NCBI RefSeq assembly: GCF_003265995.1 | Contig: NZ_MVJN01000001.1 | Span: forward strand, 310,001-374,000 | Source of the DNA: Legionella quinlivanii | GTDB lineage: Bacteria; Pseudomonadota; Gammaproteobacteria; Legionellales; Legionellaceae | Direction of reading: 5' to 3' | DNA: 64,000 nt | Shown here: positions 41,120-51,548 of the stretch, one piece after another | Numbering within the stretch: position 1 is the first letter of the stretch | How the letters are laid out: every line of letters starts with the position of its first letter | Made by a program: the position numbers and the translations under genes | Notes under the pieces: model-generated | Seen by the model: the letters and a program-made list of their open reading frames with translations, nothing else | Database searches by the model: none | What the model was told of the DNA's origin: nothing

Positions 41120-42635
41120 TCTTCCTCCGGTCATAAGCAGCATAACGAGACTTTAATAGCGGAGGCGCTAAAAAAGTAGTGACGATAATCATTAAAACGA
41201 TGGCCGAAAATAATTGATCGGAAATTACTCCCAATGTACGGCCAATGGACGCGAACACAAGCCCGACCTCACCGCGTGGCAACATACCGATGCCGATTAA
41301 CAGGCGATCATCTTTTCTGTTTCCTCCCAAACCGCTAATCAGTTTTCCGACTATGGCCGCAACAATTAATCCTGCCGAGGTCATTAACACATGCCAGTCG
41401 AAAAAGGATTCCAGTTTCACCTGAATACCAATCAGTATAAAAAACAAAGGCGCTAATAAGAACTCCAGAGGAGCAATTAACTGTTTGATATTAAAAGGCT
41501 TGACAGAACCTGAATCAGAATTAGGTTCAAAATAGCCGTCATGAATAATCAGACCGGCGGCAAATGCGCCAATGATGGAGGACAATCCAACGACAGTTGC
41601 AAACCAGGCCAGTGCCATTAAAAAAATAAAAGCCAGGAAAAGCTTTGCTTCCCACAGTTCAAGAAAGTTAAGCATTTTGACCGATTTTCTTAAAGCCCAG
41701 GGTCCTATCGTCAGTGCGGCGGTAAAAAATAAAAATGCCGAGACAATCACCCGGACTATCACCCACATGTCCAGACTATTATTAATTACGATACTGCTGA
41801 CAATCGAAAGAATAATCAACCCCAGCACATCATCTATCATTGCCGCCCCCAAAATGGTATGCGCTTCCCGGGTACGCAATTTTTTTAACTCGGAAAGTAC
41901 TCGTGCAGTGATGCCAATGCTGGTTGCTGATAAGGTAGCGGCTACAAATAAGTCGGATTGGTAGGAGGCATTCGGCAGTAGCCAATGAGCAATAGCAAAG
42001 CCTAAAATAATAGGGGCAATCACACCAATAAGAGCCACACTTAGGGCTTCACGGCCTGTATGCTTTAGCTCCTGGAAAGAGCTTTCCAACCCTACCATAA
42101 ACAAGAGAAAGATGACCCCATAGCGCGAAAAAATATCGAGAATATAACCTACTTTTAAATAATCAATGCCTTTCACACTGCTTAGCGCAACCACCATTTG
42201 CTGAGCATAAACAGGATCGGCAATATTATTTTGCACAGCCTCAGCGAGAGTGGCATTTCCCAGTATATCTCTCATAATATTAAAAATCGCCGAGCCTTCG
42301 CGAAGCACAACAATCAGCTCGGAGCCAAAAAAATAACAGATATTTCCTAATAAAACGCCCATTAACAATTCGCCTAATACACCAGGCTGGCGAAGGGCTT
42401 TGGCGATGCATCGGCCTATAATGGAGAGAGTGAAAATTAAAGTGACCCAAAAAATAATGCTGGCTACCGGATCATGCTCCGCTTCCCGCTGTGTCTGGGC
42501 TAAAACAGTCAGGGGAAGGGTCATTAAAAACAGAAAGCAGCCAAAAGCCTGGCTTATTGCTGAGAAATTAAGCATCCTCTCAAGAAGAGAAGATGCCTTT
42601 TTATTAAAGGACTGACAAGACTCTGTAAAACTCAT
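41103..42635 (-). CDS. Cation/proton antiporter, CPA2 (KefB/NapA-like) type
   Basis: 510-residue inner-membrane protein. After an N-terminal signal-like segment (about residues 28-46) there are about 12 further helices. [15 protein letters not shown] and [14 protein letters not shown] hold the ion-binding aspartates (DD) typical of the CPA2 family, and [19 protein letters not shown] is the conserved late motif. There is no C-terminal TrkA-N/RCK domain, so it is closer to NapA/GerN antiporters than to Kef channels. Its start overlaps the ppsA stop by ATGA. Confidence 0.9.
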   Translation of the reverse strand: MSFTESCQSFNKKASSLLERMLNFSAISQAFGCFLFLMTLPLTVLAQTQREAEHDPVASIIFWVTLIFTLSIIGRCIAKALRQPGVLGELLMGVLLGNICYFFGSELIVVLREGSAIFNIMRDILGNATLAEAVQNNIADPVYAQQMVVALSSVKGIDYLKVGYILDIFSRYGVIFLLFMVGLESSFQELKHTGREALSVALIGVIAPIILGFAIAHWLLPNASYQSDLFVAATLSATSIGITARVLSELKKLRTREAHTILGAAMIDDVLGLIILSIVSSIVINNSLDMWVIVRVIVSAFLFFTAALTIGPWALRKSVKMLNFLELWEAKLFLAFIFLMALAWFATVVGLSSIIGAFAAGLIIHDGYFEPNSDSGSVKPFNIKQLIAPLEFLLAPLFFILIGIQVKLESFFDWHVLMTSAGLIVAAIVGKLISGLGGNRKDDRLLIGIGMLPRGEVGLVFASIGRTLGVISDQLFSAIVLMIIVTTFLAPPLLKSRYAAYDRRKNEVNS

Positions 42636-45016
42636 GATGAGCGTTTGGCAAGAAACAGACAGGTATCTACAACAGAATCAGGGTTTAAGGAAACGCTGTC
42701 AATACCCTCTGCCATCAACCACTCAGCAAAATCCTTATGATCCGAGGGGCCTTGTCCGCAAATACCCACATACTTACCGGCCTTTTTGCAAGTTGATATG
42801 GCCATATGCAGTAAAGCTTTAACTGCGGCATTGCGCTCATCAAATTGGGAAGCAACCAGACCGGAATCCCTGTCAAGACCAAGAGTTAGCTGGGTTAGAT
42901 CATTGGAGCCGATGGAGAAGCCATCAAAATATTCAAGAAACTCGTTAGCCAGCAAGGCATTAGAAGGCAGTTCGCACATCATGATAATACGAAGGCCATT
43001 CTTTCCGCGCTCCAGCCCCTGCTGCTTCAGTACATCAATAACATCATGCGCTTCCTGTACCGTTCTTACGAAAGGAATCATGACTTCGACGTTGGTAAAG
43101 CCCATGACTTCACGTACGCGTTTTACCGCCTCACATTCAAGCGCAAAACAATCCGCGAACGCAGGTGAAACATAACGGGAAGCACCGCGAAAACCAAGCA
43201 TGGGGTTTTCTTCATGGGGCTCAAACAGATCACCCCCAGTCAGATTGGCATATTCATTGGATTTAAAATCAGATAATCGGACTATAACCGGCTTGGGATA
43301 AAATGCCGCGGCAATTGTGGCAATGCCTTCCTTGAGGCGCTCTATATAAAATTCAACTGGCGATTCATAGGCCGCGGTTTTTCTTGAAATATACTCTTTA
43401 AGCTTCTCGTCCTGCAATTGATCGAATTGCAAAAGCGCCTTGGGATGCACACCAATGGAATTGGAGATTAAAAATTCCAGGCGGGCCAAGCCAACACCGG
43501 AGTTAGGAATAGACTGAAACGCAAATGCACGCTCCGGATTCCCCACATTCAGCATAATTTTCATTGGCAGTTCAGGCATCGACTCGACATCAAGCGTTGC
43601 ATACTCAAAGGGCAAAATTCCTTTGTACACATAACCATTATCTCCCTCAGCACAACTGACAGTGATTTCCTCACCATCACGAATGTGTTTGGTCGCATCA
43701 CCGCAACCAACCACTGCAGGAATTCCGAGCTCTCGAGCAATAATTGCCGCATGGCAGGTTCGCCCGCCACGATTGGTGACAATCGCTGCGGCACGCTTCA
43801 TAATGGGTTCCCAATCAGGATCAGTCATATCCGATATCAGCACATCGCCGGGTTCCATTTTATCCATTTCACTAATGTCATGAATAATTCTTGCTTTGCC
43901 CTGGCCAATTTTCTGACCAATACTGCGGCCTTCACTCAATACCTCGCCCCGCTTTAACAACTGATAGCGCTCTCTTTTCTGTTGTTTATCGCGGCTTCTC
44001 ACTGTTTCCGGGCGCGCTTGCAAAATATAAAGCTGGCCATTGACGCCATCCTTTGCCCATTCAATATCCATAGGCCGGCCATAATGCTCTTCAATAATGA
44101 CCGCATAGCGAGCCAGTTCTTCAATATCTGCCTGTGTTAATGAAAAGCGCAGCCGCTCCGACTCAGAGACATCGACCGTTTCCACAGTTTTGCCGTTATC
44201 GGCATTTTGTGCATAAATCATCTTGAGCGCCTTGCTGCCCAGAGTTTTACGAATCACAGCTGGTCTGCCTGCTTTCAGGGCGGGTTTATGAACATAGAAC
44301 TCATCGGGATTAACCGCGCCCTGCACTACCATTTCACCAAGCCCAAAAGAAGAGGTAATAAATACCACCTGATCAAAGCCTGATTCAGTATCGATGGTAA
44401 ACATAACGCCACTCACAGCAAGATCACTGCGTATCATTTGCTGGATCCCGGCGGATAAGGCGACCTCATCATGAGCAAACCCATGATGCACACGATAAGC
44501 AATCGCCCTGTCATTGTATAATGAAGCAAACACCAGCTTGATAGCATGAAGAATCGCATCAATCCCCTTCACATTAAGAAAGGTTTCCTGCTGACCAGCA
44601 AAAGAGGCATCGGGCAGATCTTCTGCTGTCGCCGAAGAACGTACTGCGACACTAAAATCCTTGTTTCCTATTTCTTTAATTAATGCATTATAGGAATCAG
44701 TTACCGATTGAATGAATTGCCGGGTAAATGGGGTATTGATGATGAGTTCCCGAATAGACTTACCCGTGGTGACGAGGTCATTGATATTGTCCGTATCAAG
44801 GGATTGCAACATCTGGTGAATTTTCTCATCCAGCTTGTTTTGCTGTAAAAATTCACGAAAGGCCGCGGCTGTAGTGGCGAATCCTGTAGGAACCTGGACT
44901 CCGGCCGAGGATAAGTGGCTAATCATTTCTCCCAGCGACGCGTTCTTTCCGCCAACCTGCTCCAGATCACGCATACCTAACTGCGTAAAACTAATCGTGT
45001 GCTGTTCTAATGCCAT
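42632..45016 (-). CDS. ppsA: Phosphoenolpyruvate synthase PpsA
   Basis: Converts pyruvate and ATP to PEP, AMP and phosphate for gluconeogenesis from amino acids. N-terminal ATP-grasp domain ([40 protein letters not shown]), central phosphohistidine domain ([20 protein letters not shown], with the phospho-accepting H), and C-terminal PEP/pyruvate domain with [18 protein letters not shown] ahead of the ATG at 45016 gives 794 residues, the usual length; the frame is open 18 codons further. First gene of a likely operon ppsA-antiporter-nadC-murG-peptidase. Confidence 0.96.
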   Translation of the reverse strand: MALEQHTISFTQLGMRDLEQVGGKNASLGEMISHLSSAGVQVPTGFATTAAAFREFLQQNKLDEKIHQMLQSLDTDNINDLVTTGKSIRELIINTPFTRQFIQSVTDSYNALIKEIGNKDFSVAVRSSATAEDLPDASFAGQQETFLNVKGIDAILHAIKLVFASLYNDRAIAYRVHHGFAHDEVALSAGIQQMIRSDLAVSGVMFTIDTESGFDQVVFITSSFGLGEMVVQGAVNPDEFYVHKPALKAGRPAVIRKTLGSKALKMIYAQNADNGKTVETVDVSESERLRFSLTQADIEELARYAVIIEEHYGRPMDIEWAKDGVNGQLYILQARPETVRSRDKQQKRERYQLLKRGEVLSEGRSIGQKIGQGKARIIHDISEMDKMEPGDVLISDMTDPDWEPIMKRAAAIVTNRGGRTCHAAIIARELGIPAVVGCGDATKHIRDGEEITVSCAEGDNGYVYKGILPFEYATLDVESMPELPMKIMLNVGNPERAFAFQSIPNSGVGLARLEFLISNSIGVHPKALLQFDQLQDEKLKEYISRKTAAYESPVEFYIERLKEGIATIAAAFYPKPVIVRLSDFKSNEYANLTGGDLFEPHEENPMLGFRGASRYVSPAFADCFALECEAVKRVREVMGFTNVEVMIPFVRTVQEAHDVIDVLKQQGLERGKNGLRIIMMCELPSNALLANEFLEYFDGFSIGSNDLTQLTLGLDRDSGLVASQFDERNAAVKALLHMAISTCKKAGKYVGICGQGPSDHKDFAEWLMAEGIDSVSLNPDSVVDTCLFLAKRSS

Positions 45017-45210
45017 AACGCCACCCTTATAATCCTTAAAAATATTGGCCATTCTACTCAAAATGCCCATTAATGGGAATGTCTGCTGTTAAAACTTGCC
45101 AGTAAAATAATAACCTCGGCCTACATTCATTCAATAGTCTGATTTCTTCGTTTCAAAGAATATTATAATGTTTAGCCAAGGATTGTTTATTTTTCCTGTA
45201 TTTTTGCTGC
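45017..45210. other. Upstream region of ppsA with possible promoter for a short transcript
   Basis: Divergent intergenic region. TATAAT is at 45164-45169 on the plus strand with only a weak -35 (near GATTTC 17 bases upstream). A transcript from here would meet the hairpin at 45211-45246 after about 70 bases. No open frame of note. Confidence 0.35.
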
Positions 45211-45246
45211 AAAAAGCCGCTTTTTGTTACTTCGCGCGGTTTTTTT
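45211..45246 (+). terminator. Terminator-like hairpin between divergent ppsA and purB
   Basis: AAAAAGCCGC pairs with GCGGTTTTTT (one G-T pair) around a 15-base loop, ending in seven T. A competing hairpin, CAAAAAGC/GCTTTTTG around the centre, overlaps its left arm. No annotated gene on the plus strand ends just before it, so it may end a small RNA or act as a leader signal for purB. Confidence 0.5.
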
Positions 45247-45389
45247 ATTAAACCGCCATGTGCTGGCCGCCGTTAATGTGGACTGGCAGCCTTATTAAGT
45301 GAAAAAAAATGGCATATTTCTATTGTTTTATTCACATATGGTCTAGCTTCTAATATTATATGTGCTTTATGACTGTGGTGAAAATATTC

Positions 45390-46760
45390 ATGAGCTTAAC
45401 TTCTTTAACTGCCGTCTCTCCGCTTGACGGCCGCTACCAAAAAAAAACCAGCATACTAAGCCCCTATTTTAGCGAGTTTGCACTCATCTATTATCGTCTG
45501 ATAGTTGAAGTTCGCTGGCTGGAAGCTTTAGCCGCTAATCCGGATATTCCTGAGGTGAAGCCTTTGTCAGAAGACGACAAACGTTTTCTGGAGCAAGTTC
45601 TTAGTAATTTCAATGAAGAAGAAGCTGAAAAAGTTAAAACCATTGAGAAAAAAACCAATCACGATGTCAAGGCAATTGAATATTATCTAAAGGAAAAGCT
45701 GACTGACCATCCTCGTTTGAGCGCCGCAGCCGGTTTCATTCATTTTGCCTGCACCTCGGAAGATATTAACAATCTCTCCTATGCCCTGATGATAAAAGAG
45801 GCATTAGCTCAGGTTATTCAGCCCACTTTGGCTGAAATTATTGGCGGTATCACCCTGCTGGGGAAACAACATGGTGATGCGGCGATGTTATCCCGTACCC
45901 ATGGGCAACCTGCAACCCCGACAACCTTAGGCAAAGAACTGGTTAACTTTGTGGCACGTCTTAAAAGACCTCAGCAGCAGCTTGCCGAAGTATTGATCCC
46001 CGCCAAATGCAATGGCGCGGTTGGCAACTATAATGCGCATGTCGCGGCGTATCCGGAAGTAGACTGGCGTAAACATTGTGCTTCTTTTGTCAGCTCACTG
46101 GGTTTGTCTTTCAGTGCTTACACCACTCAGATTGAACCGCATGACGGCATCGCTGAAGTTTGTCACATTATGGTGCGAATCAATAATATCCTGCTCGACT
46201 ACACTCAGGATATCTGGACTTATATTTCATTAAACTATTTTACCCAGAAAACAATTGCTGACGAAGTCGGTTCCTCCACCATGCCGCACAAAGTGAACCC
46301 CATTGATTTTGAGAACGCCGAAGGCAATCTGGGATTAGCCAATGCCCTGTTTGAGCATTTTGCGGATAAATTAACGAAATCCCGTCTGCAGCGCGATCTT
46401 TCTGACTCTACTGTGCTAAGAAATCTCGGTGCAGGATTTGCCTATACGCTCATCGCCTATCAGGCAATTGCCAAAGGCAATGATAAACTGCAGATTAATA
46501 AATCCGCATTGAAAGAAGATCTCGAAGATAACTGGGAAGTTCTTGCCGAAGCGGTTCAGACTGTCATGCGGCGCTATCAGATTCCGGATGCTTATGAACA
46601 ATTAAAAGACTTGACTCGGGGCCAGGGAATTGACGCAGACAGTCTGCAACAATTTATTAAAGGGCTGGATATACCCGAGGCAGCAAAAACCAGACTATTA
46701 GCCATGTCACCCGAGAGTTACACTGGCTTGGCCGCGCAATTGGTGAAAGCATTTTCATGA
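45390..46760 (+). CDS. purB: Adenylosuccinate lyase PurB
   Basis: Acts twice in purine synthesis, releasing fumarate from SAICAR and from adenylosuccinate. SSTMPHKVNPIDFENAEGN is the flexible catalytic signature loop of the fumarase/aspartase family; TSEDINNLSYALMI and SRTHGQPATPTTLGKE are the other two conserved blocks. I choose ATG 45390 (MSLTSLTAVSPLDGRYQ), the normal N-terminus; 456 residues. An upstream in-frame ATG at 45360 is less likely. nadB starts in its stop codon (ATGA). Confidence 0.96.
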   Translation: MSLTSLTAVSPLDGRYQKKTSILSPYFSEFALIYYRLIVEVRWLEALAANPDIPEVKPLSEDDKRFLEQVLSNFNEEEAEKVKTIEKKTNHDVKAIEYYLKEKLTDHPRLSAAAGFIHFACTSEDINNLSYALMIKEALAQVIQPTLAEIIGGITLLGKQHGDAAMLSRTHGQPATPTTLGKELVNFVARLKRPQQQLAEVLIPAKCNGAVGNYNAHVAAYPEVDWRKHCASFVSSLGLSFSAYTTQIEPHDGIAEVCHIMVRINNILLDYTQDIWTYISLNYFTQKTIADEVGSSTMPHKVNPIDFENAEGNLGLANALFEHFADKLTKSRLQRDLSDSTVLRNLGAGFAYTLIAYQAIAKGNDKLQINKSALKEDLEDNWEVLAEAVQTVMRRYQIPDAYEQLKDLTRGQGIDADSLQQFIKGLDIPEAAKTRLLAMSPESYTGLAAQLVKAFS

Positions 46761-48406
46761 TCGAAGAATCATTATCACAACAAGGGACCTCTCGGGAATT
46801 TGATGTCATTGTCATAGGAACGGGTATTGCGGGTTTACATTATTGCCTGCAGGTCCTTAAATTACAGCCTCGTCTTCGCATTGCTTTAATCAGTAAGGCA
46901 GAGCTGGGTGAATGCAACAGCCGTTACGCCCAGGGAGGTATTGCCGCCGCATTTACGGAAGAAGACTCTCTGGAAGCTCATATCGGAGATACTATTCTGG
47001 CAGGAGATGGTTTATGCTATGAACCTGCTGTTGAATTTATCATTCGACAAGCCCCTTCCATTATTGAAGAACTACTAGGCTATTCAGTTCCCTTCACCCG
47101 TACAGATACTGGTTATAACCTGGCTCAGGAAGGCGGGCACTCCTTTCGCCGTATATTTAACGCCGGAGATCAAACCGGGCTGGTTATCGTGCAGGCCCTT
47201 CTGAGCCAAATCGCAGAGTTGAAACAAATCACGGTATTTGAACATCATATCGCGGTTAATCTTATCACTCATTATCACCCGCATCGAACCGATATTCAGG
47301 GGGAAGTGCTGGGCGCGTACCTTCTCGACTGCAAGGCTAATCTAATCCACACATTTCTTGCTCCCTGCGTCATTCTGGCAACGGGTGGAGCGGGCAAGAC
47401 CTATCGATATACTACCAATCCAATGGTGGCGACCGGAGATGGCGTGGCCATGGCCTACAGGGCTGGAGCACGTGTAGGAAATATGGAATTTTATCAGTTT
47501 CATCCGACACTTTTGCATCATCATAGCCTGAATAATTTTTTAATCTCGGAAGCGGTACGCGGTGAAGGTGCACTCCTGATCAACCCGGAATCCGGCGAGC
47601 GGTTCATGAAAAAATATGCGCCGGAAGCAATGGAACTGGCAACACGCGATGTGGTGGCCCGTGCTATTTTTAGTGAAATTGAACAAGGGCAGCAGGGATT
47701 CGTACATCTGGATATTACTCATGAATCCCGTGCTTTTCTTAAAAAACGTTTTCCTCAAATCTTCTCTACTCTGCAAACGATTGGGATTGATATGAGCCAG
47801 GATATGATTCCAGTTGTTCCAGCTGCCCATTATCAATGCGGGGGGGTATTAACTGATGTCGACGGCAGAACAGACCTTAAACGGCTGTATGCTGTTGGTG
47901 AAGTGGCATTCACCGGGTTGCACGGCGCCAACAGGCTTGCCAGCAATTCCCTTCTGGAAGCACTGGCGATGGCGAGTAATGCCGCTCGCTGTACATTAAA
48001 AGATATCTCCACTCCCAACAAATTGTCTCAGGATATCCCTAACTGGTCGTCTTCAGGCGCCGTCAATCCACGGAGAGCGAGCCAAATCAATGCCCATTGG
48101 CGCGGCCTGCGCGGCGAAATGACTTCCTATGCCGGAATTGTAAGAACCGAGGCCGGTCTTGAAGATTTACTACAATTAATATTGAAGAGAAAGAAAATTA
48201 TTGAGGAGTATTACTGGAAGCATTGTATCACCAGAGATTTCATTGAACTGAGAAATATTGTTCTGAACGCTGAACTTATCGTCAGGGCAGCACTCTGTCG
48301 AAGGGAATCTCGGGGAGGCCATTATCGCGAAGACTTTCCTGATAAAAATCTCCATGCCCAGGAAAGTATTGCTCGATTGACATCGCCGCAAAACCCATTT
48401 TTTTAA
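46757..48406 (+). CDS. nadB: L-aspartate oxidase NadB
   Basis: FAD enzyme oxidising aspartate to iminoaspartate, the first step of NAD synthesis. VIVIGTGIAGLHYCL is the dinucleotide-binding motif; NSRYAQGGIAAAF and HPTLLHH are conserved in NadB/SdhA proteins, and GLHGANRLASNSLLEALAMA is the C-terminal FAD/substrate motif. 549 residues, close to E. coli NadB (540). Overlaps purB by four bases and precedes nadA by 26. Confidence 0.96.
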   Translation: MIEESLSQQGTSREFDVIVIGTGIAGLHYCLQVLKLQPRLRIALISKAELGECNSRYAQGGIAAAFTEEDSLEAHIGDTILAGDGLCYEPAVEFIIRQAPSIIEELLGYSVPFTRTDTGYNLAQEGGHSFRRIFNAGDQTGLVIVQALLSQIAELKQITVFEHHIAVNLITHYHPHRTDIQGEVLGAYLLDCKANLIHTFLAPCVILATGGAGKTYRYTTNPMVATGDGVAMAYRAGARVGNMEFYQFHPTLLHHHSLNNFLISEAVRGEGALLINPESGERFMKKYAPEAMELATRDVVARAIFSEIEQGQQGFVHLDITHESRAFLKKRFPQIFSTLQTIGIDMSQDMIPVVPAAHYQCGGVLTDVDGRTDLKRLYAVGEVAFTGLHGANRLASNSLLEALAMASNAARCTLKDISTPNKLSQDIPNWSSSGAVNPRRASQINAHWRGLRGEMTSYAGIVRTEAGLEDLLQLILKRKKIIEEYYWKHCITRDFIELRNIVLNAELIVRAALCRRESRGGHYREDFPDKNLHAQESIARLTSPQNPFF

Positions 48407-48432
48407 TCAGACCTTTTTCCTATGAGGTAGTA

Positions 48433-49770
48433 ATGTTCGGTTATTCATCCATTTACCAACCTGAAAAAAGTATTATGCGTATCACCAATGACATGAGTAT
48501 CTGTCAAAGTGATTATCCGCTGGACTGGTATCAGGAAGATTTCATTCCCTATGCCGAGGAGTATCAGGCATTAGCTGATCGCAAGCTTACCACAGTACTT
48601 GCCTGGATGAAGCCATATATGCAAAAAGCGCAGTCCCATTTTGGCGAGCGCCTGCTGCTGTTAGCGCATTATTATATGGGTGGAGATATTGTCAGGCTTG
48701 TGGAACAATTCGGCGGCCAGATTGGGGATTCCTACCAGCTGGCATTAATGGCAGCGCAAAACCCCCAGAAGTCGGTTATTATTGAGTCTGCCGTGCATTT
48801 TATGGCGGAGTCAATAAGTATTCTCGCCAATGACAATCAACATGTTTATATTACCAACCCTAAATCGGGTTGTACGATGGAAATGCTGGCTAAAGACTTT
48901 ATGGTCGAGCCTGCCTTTCTGGATCTTAATGAACGGTATGGGGCTGAAAATATTTTACCGGTTTGCTATATGAACACCTCAGGACGGGTTAAGGCCATGA
49001 CCGGGGCACAGGGAGGCGCGGTTTGTACCAGTTCAAACGTAAAAAAAATCTTCCAATGGGCTCGCGCTCAAAATAAGAAGATCCTGTTCATACCAGATCA
49101 GCATATGGGTGAAAATGTAGCCTACTGGCTGGGAATTAAAAATTTGGCTTATTGGCCAGGCGGAACTGCCGGTGCCCAATACTCATTGGAAGCTCAGGAT
49201 AAGGCCACACTCGATACTTTTGATAAAGCCGAGTTAATACTATTTTCCAGTCAATGCGCTGTTCATACTCACTATCAGGCTTATATGTGTGATTACTGGC
49301 ACTCGCAAGGCTATGCCACAGTGGTGCATCCCGAATGCCGAAACGAAGTGATTCGCGCGGCACAGGAGGCTGGCTCTACAGCATTCATTTGGGATTATGT
49401 TGTAAATGATCGTGCTGGCACCAAACGTTATGCCATCGGTACAGAAAACCATATGGTAGAAAATGTAAAACAACATTGTAAAAACTTAGGCATTCAGGTA
49501 GTGAATCTCGCCGAAGCCCCTAAACCTGATGATGCCAAAGGCATTGGCTGCGGCTGCGCAACGATGTCGAGAAATGATCCCCCTCATTTGATTGGGCTTG
49601 TTGATTTGCTAAGGCAAGGCAAAGAAATGGCATACAATGAAGTGAAAGCGGGTGACGTAGTCAATGAGTTTACTGGCTTACGTCAGCGCCTGCAGCTTAA
49701 TGATCAGCAATGGGTGATTGATAATGCTAAAAAAGCATTGAGGAAGATGATCGAGATTACCGAAGCTTAA
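48433..49770 (+). CDS. nadA: Quinolinate synthase NadA
   Basis: [4Fe-4S] enzyme joining iminoaspartate and dihydroxyacetone phosphate to give quinolinate. AVCTSSNVKKIF, FIPDQHMGENVAYWLG, VVHPECRNEVIRAAQ and the late GCGCATMSRNDP contain the conserved metal-site cysteines and substrate residues. At 445 residues it is about 80-100 longer than the common form; the extra length is mostly an N-terminal extension and a longer C-terminus. GAGG lies ahead of the ATG at 48433. Forms an operon with purB and nadB. Confidence 0.93.
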   Translation: MFGYSSIYQPEKSIMRITNDMSICQSDYPLDWYQEDFIPYAEEYQALADRKLTTVLAWMKPYMQKAQSHFGERLLLLAHYYMGGDIVRLVEQFGGQIGDSYQLALMAAQNPQKSVIIESAVHFMAESISILANDNQHVYITNPKSGCTMEMLAKDFMVEPAFLDLNERYGAENILPVCYMNTSGRVKAMTGAQGGAVCTSSNVKKIFQWARAQNKKILFIPDQHMGENVAYWLGIKNLAYWPGGTAGAQYSLEAQDKATLDTFDKAELILFSSQCAVHTHYQAYMCDYWHSQGYATVVHPECRNEVIRAAQEAGSTAFIWDYVVNDRAGTKRYAIGTENHMVENVKQHCKNLGIQVVNLAEAPKPDDAKGIGCGCATMSRNDPPHLIGLVDLLRQGKEMAYNEVKAGDVVNEFTGLRQRLQLNDQQWVIDNAKKALRKMIEITEA

Positions 49771-49777
49771 TTCAAGC

Positions 49778-49809
49778 CCGTCATTGTGGACGCCGCGAAG
49801 CAATGACGG
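49778..49809. repeat. Short palindrome after nadA (CCGTCATTG type)
   Basis: CCGTCATTG and CAATGACGG are perfect arms around 14 bases that include GACGCCGCGAAG. It resembles a shortened member of the CGTCATT/GTCTTTGCGA repeat families and may act as terminator between convergent nadA and the LAB_N gene. Confidence 0.6.
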
Positions 49810-49839
49810 AAATACATAGCAAACCGGACTGAATGTACC

Positions 49840-50127
49840 TCACCCCGTTGTTTTTAATTGCCGCGCGACTCTTTCCCGTTGAATTAAATAAAGATTTCTT
49901 AAATAAATAAACACACCGGTGGACTGCCCCAGGATGAACACCGGATCTTTTTTATAAATTGAATACATTAATAAAGTGATACCGCCTAATAAGCTTAAAT
50001 ACCAGAAAGCCACCGGAATAACACTTCGCTTTTCTTTTTCACTTATTAGCCATTGAATAAAAAATCGGGCAGAAAAAATGCCTTGCCCGACTAATCCCAC
50101 ACATAGCCAGATTGACTCAGAGTTCAT
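49840..50127 (-). CDS. Lipid A biosynthesis N-terminal domain (LAB_N) protein
   Basis: 95-residue membrane protein with three helices. GLVGQGIFSARFFIQWLISE and VIPVAFWYLSLLGGITLLMY are the hallmark of the LAB_N domain, otherwise found at the N-terminus of some LpxB-like proteins or as stand-alone proteins beside GT2 transferases. Its start overlaps the GT2 gene by 11 bases. It probably helps the transferase act on a membrane lipid. Exact function unknown. Confidence 0.88.
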   Translation of the reverse strand: MNSESIWLCVGLVGQGIFSARFFIQWLISEKEKRSVIPVAFWYLSLLGGITLLMYSIYKKDPVFILGQSTGVFIYLRNLYLIQRERVARQLKTTG

Positions 50128-50842
50128 TATTGATAACCTCCGGCGAACAGGGTCTCTTCAATAGCCAGCGCACCCCAACCAGATCGTAAATACCAACAAA
50201 TAATCGGTTCATGACCCCATATTTTGATACACCATGTCTTCTCGGGCGGTGGTTAACAGGCACGTTCACCAACCTGTATCCAGCTCTTAAAAATAATGCC
50301 GGTAAATAGCGATGTAAATGATTAAAATGAGGCAAATTTAAAAATGCACTCCTGGGGAACAGTTTCAGACTGCAACCTGTGTCAGGACAACTATCACGCA
50401 GAATAGTCTGACGCACGCCATTGCCTATACGGGAGGAAATGCGGCGAATCAGGTTATCGTCTCGTCGCTTTCGATTTCCAAGCACCACCGTTTTGTGGTC
50501 TTCAATAAAGCCGCAAAGCGCAGGAATATCATTAGGATCATTTTGGCCGTCGCCATCAAGCGTCACTAAAAATTCATAGCGCGCTGCCTTTGCCCCGCTA
50601 ACCAGAGCAGCACTCTGACCACAGTTAACCCTGTGCCGTACCAGTTGCAATCGCTCATCCTCTGCTGCCAGCTTCAATAAACGACTGACAGTCTCATCAT
50701 TGCTGCCGTCATCAACAAAAATGACCTCAAAGCAATAATCATCTTTTTCCAAAACATTCACTAGTTCATGAAAAAGTACTTCAACATTATCCTCTTCATT
50801 ATATACAGGAATAATTACTGATAAATTTATAGGTTGTTTCAA
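50117..50842 (-). CDS. Glycosyltransferase family 2, DPM1/ArnC-like
   Basis: 241-residue GT-A transferase: LSVIIPVYNEEDNVEVLFHE start, VIFVDDGSNDETVSRLL nucleotide site, LVTLDGDGQNDPNDIP with the DxD metal site, and DTGCSLKLFPRSAF acceptor region. It is of the polyprenyl-phosphate sugar transferase type (dolichol-phosphate mannose synthase/ArnC), but lacks the two C-terminal membrane helices of ArnC; the LAB_N protein next door may stand in for them. It would load a sugar onto undecaprenyl phosphate for the ArnT-like protein encoded upstream. Confidence 0.87.
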   Translation of the reverse strand: MKQPINLSVIIPVYNEEDNVEVLFHELVNVLEKDDYCFEVIFVDDGSNDETVSRLLKLAAEDERLQLVRHRVNCGQSAALVSGAKAARYEFLVTLDGDGQNDPNDIPALCGFIEDHKTVVLGNRKRRDDNLIRRISSRIGNGVRQTILRDSCPDTGCSLKLFPRSAFLNLPHFNHLHRYLPALFLRAGYRLVNVPVNHRPRRHGVSKYGVMNRLFVGIYDLVGVRWLLKRPCSPEVINNEL

Positions 50843-50861
50843 AAGTCACTCCCTTACTATA

Positions 50862-51548
50862 TTACTGACTCATTGTCCTGCTGCCTCCATACATACTGCA
50901 CTGAGGGTTTTGCCAGGCAGACTCCAACCATTTCTGTTTGCGTAAAACCCAGAGCAATGCGGCAAGTTCTATAAACACCAGATAAGTAGCAGCCAGCACG
51001 TCGCTTAAGTAATGGTGGTTTAATATAATTCTCGAAACGGCGACTAAAAATCCTACAGTCAGCACATAAGAGCTGGAACGTGGGTATAAAAGACTTAAAC
51101 CGGCAGCAACCGACATTATAGTGGTCGTATGACCAGACGGAAAAGACCAGAAGGGGGAATGTGTTTGAAAACCATAAAAGCCAAAGTATTGGCCTTCAAG
51201 CAGCATACTGGGCCTGGCACGTCCTAATACTACTTTCAGAAACCCGCAAATTGAGCTGGGTACTAATACACACAGCAATAGAAACCAGCATTTCGCTTCC
51301 CAGTCTGTATTAACCCTAATATACCTAAAAATGAATATTCCTAATATAAAAGCTGAAAAATAAAAGAAACCCGCCCCCAGTTTGGTGAATAACTCCAGAA
51401 ATTGGTAATTATGGCGCAGATCAATATCAAAGAAAAATTCTGCCAGCGGTTTATCTATAAAGAAAAAGCAAAAGGCAATCAAACTTACTGCTAACACCAT
51501 TACCCAGGGTTTGATAAAAAAAGACATTATTTTGTTACACGGAGACAT
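50862..51548 (-). CDS. PAP2-family membrane phosphatase
   Basis: About 228 residues with six helices. All three PAP2 motifs are present: KVVLGRARP (KxxxxxxRP), FPSGHTTT (PSGH) and SRIILNHHYLSDVLA (SRxxxxxHxxxD). The frame is open to 51746, but that would lie deep inside the upstream gene; ATGs at 51548/51551 after AGAGAG fit better and overlap the ArnT-like stop by 14 bases. Candidates are a lipid A phosphatase (LpxE/LpxF type), which would clear the site for a sugar, or undecaprenyl-PP phosphatase. Context favours lipid A. Confidence 0.87.
   Translation of the reverse strand: MSPCNKIMSFFIKPWVMVLAVSLIAFCFFFIDKPLAEFFFDIDLRHNYQFLELFTKLGAGFFYFSAFILGIFIFRYIRVNTDWEAKCWFLLLCVLVPSSICGFLKVVLGRARPSMLLEGQYFGFYGFQTHSPFWSFPSGHTTTIMSVAAGLSLLYPRSSSYVLTVGFLVAVSRIILNHHYLSDVLAATYLVFIELAALLWVLRKQKWLESAWQNPQCSMYGGSRTMSQ

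Noticed and set aside
41103-42635. Antiporter as a Kef-type glutathione-gated potassium channel
   Set aside because: No C-terminal TrkA-N domain and no KefF/KefG-like ancillary gene beside it.
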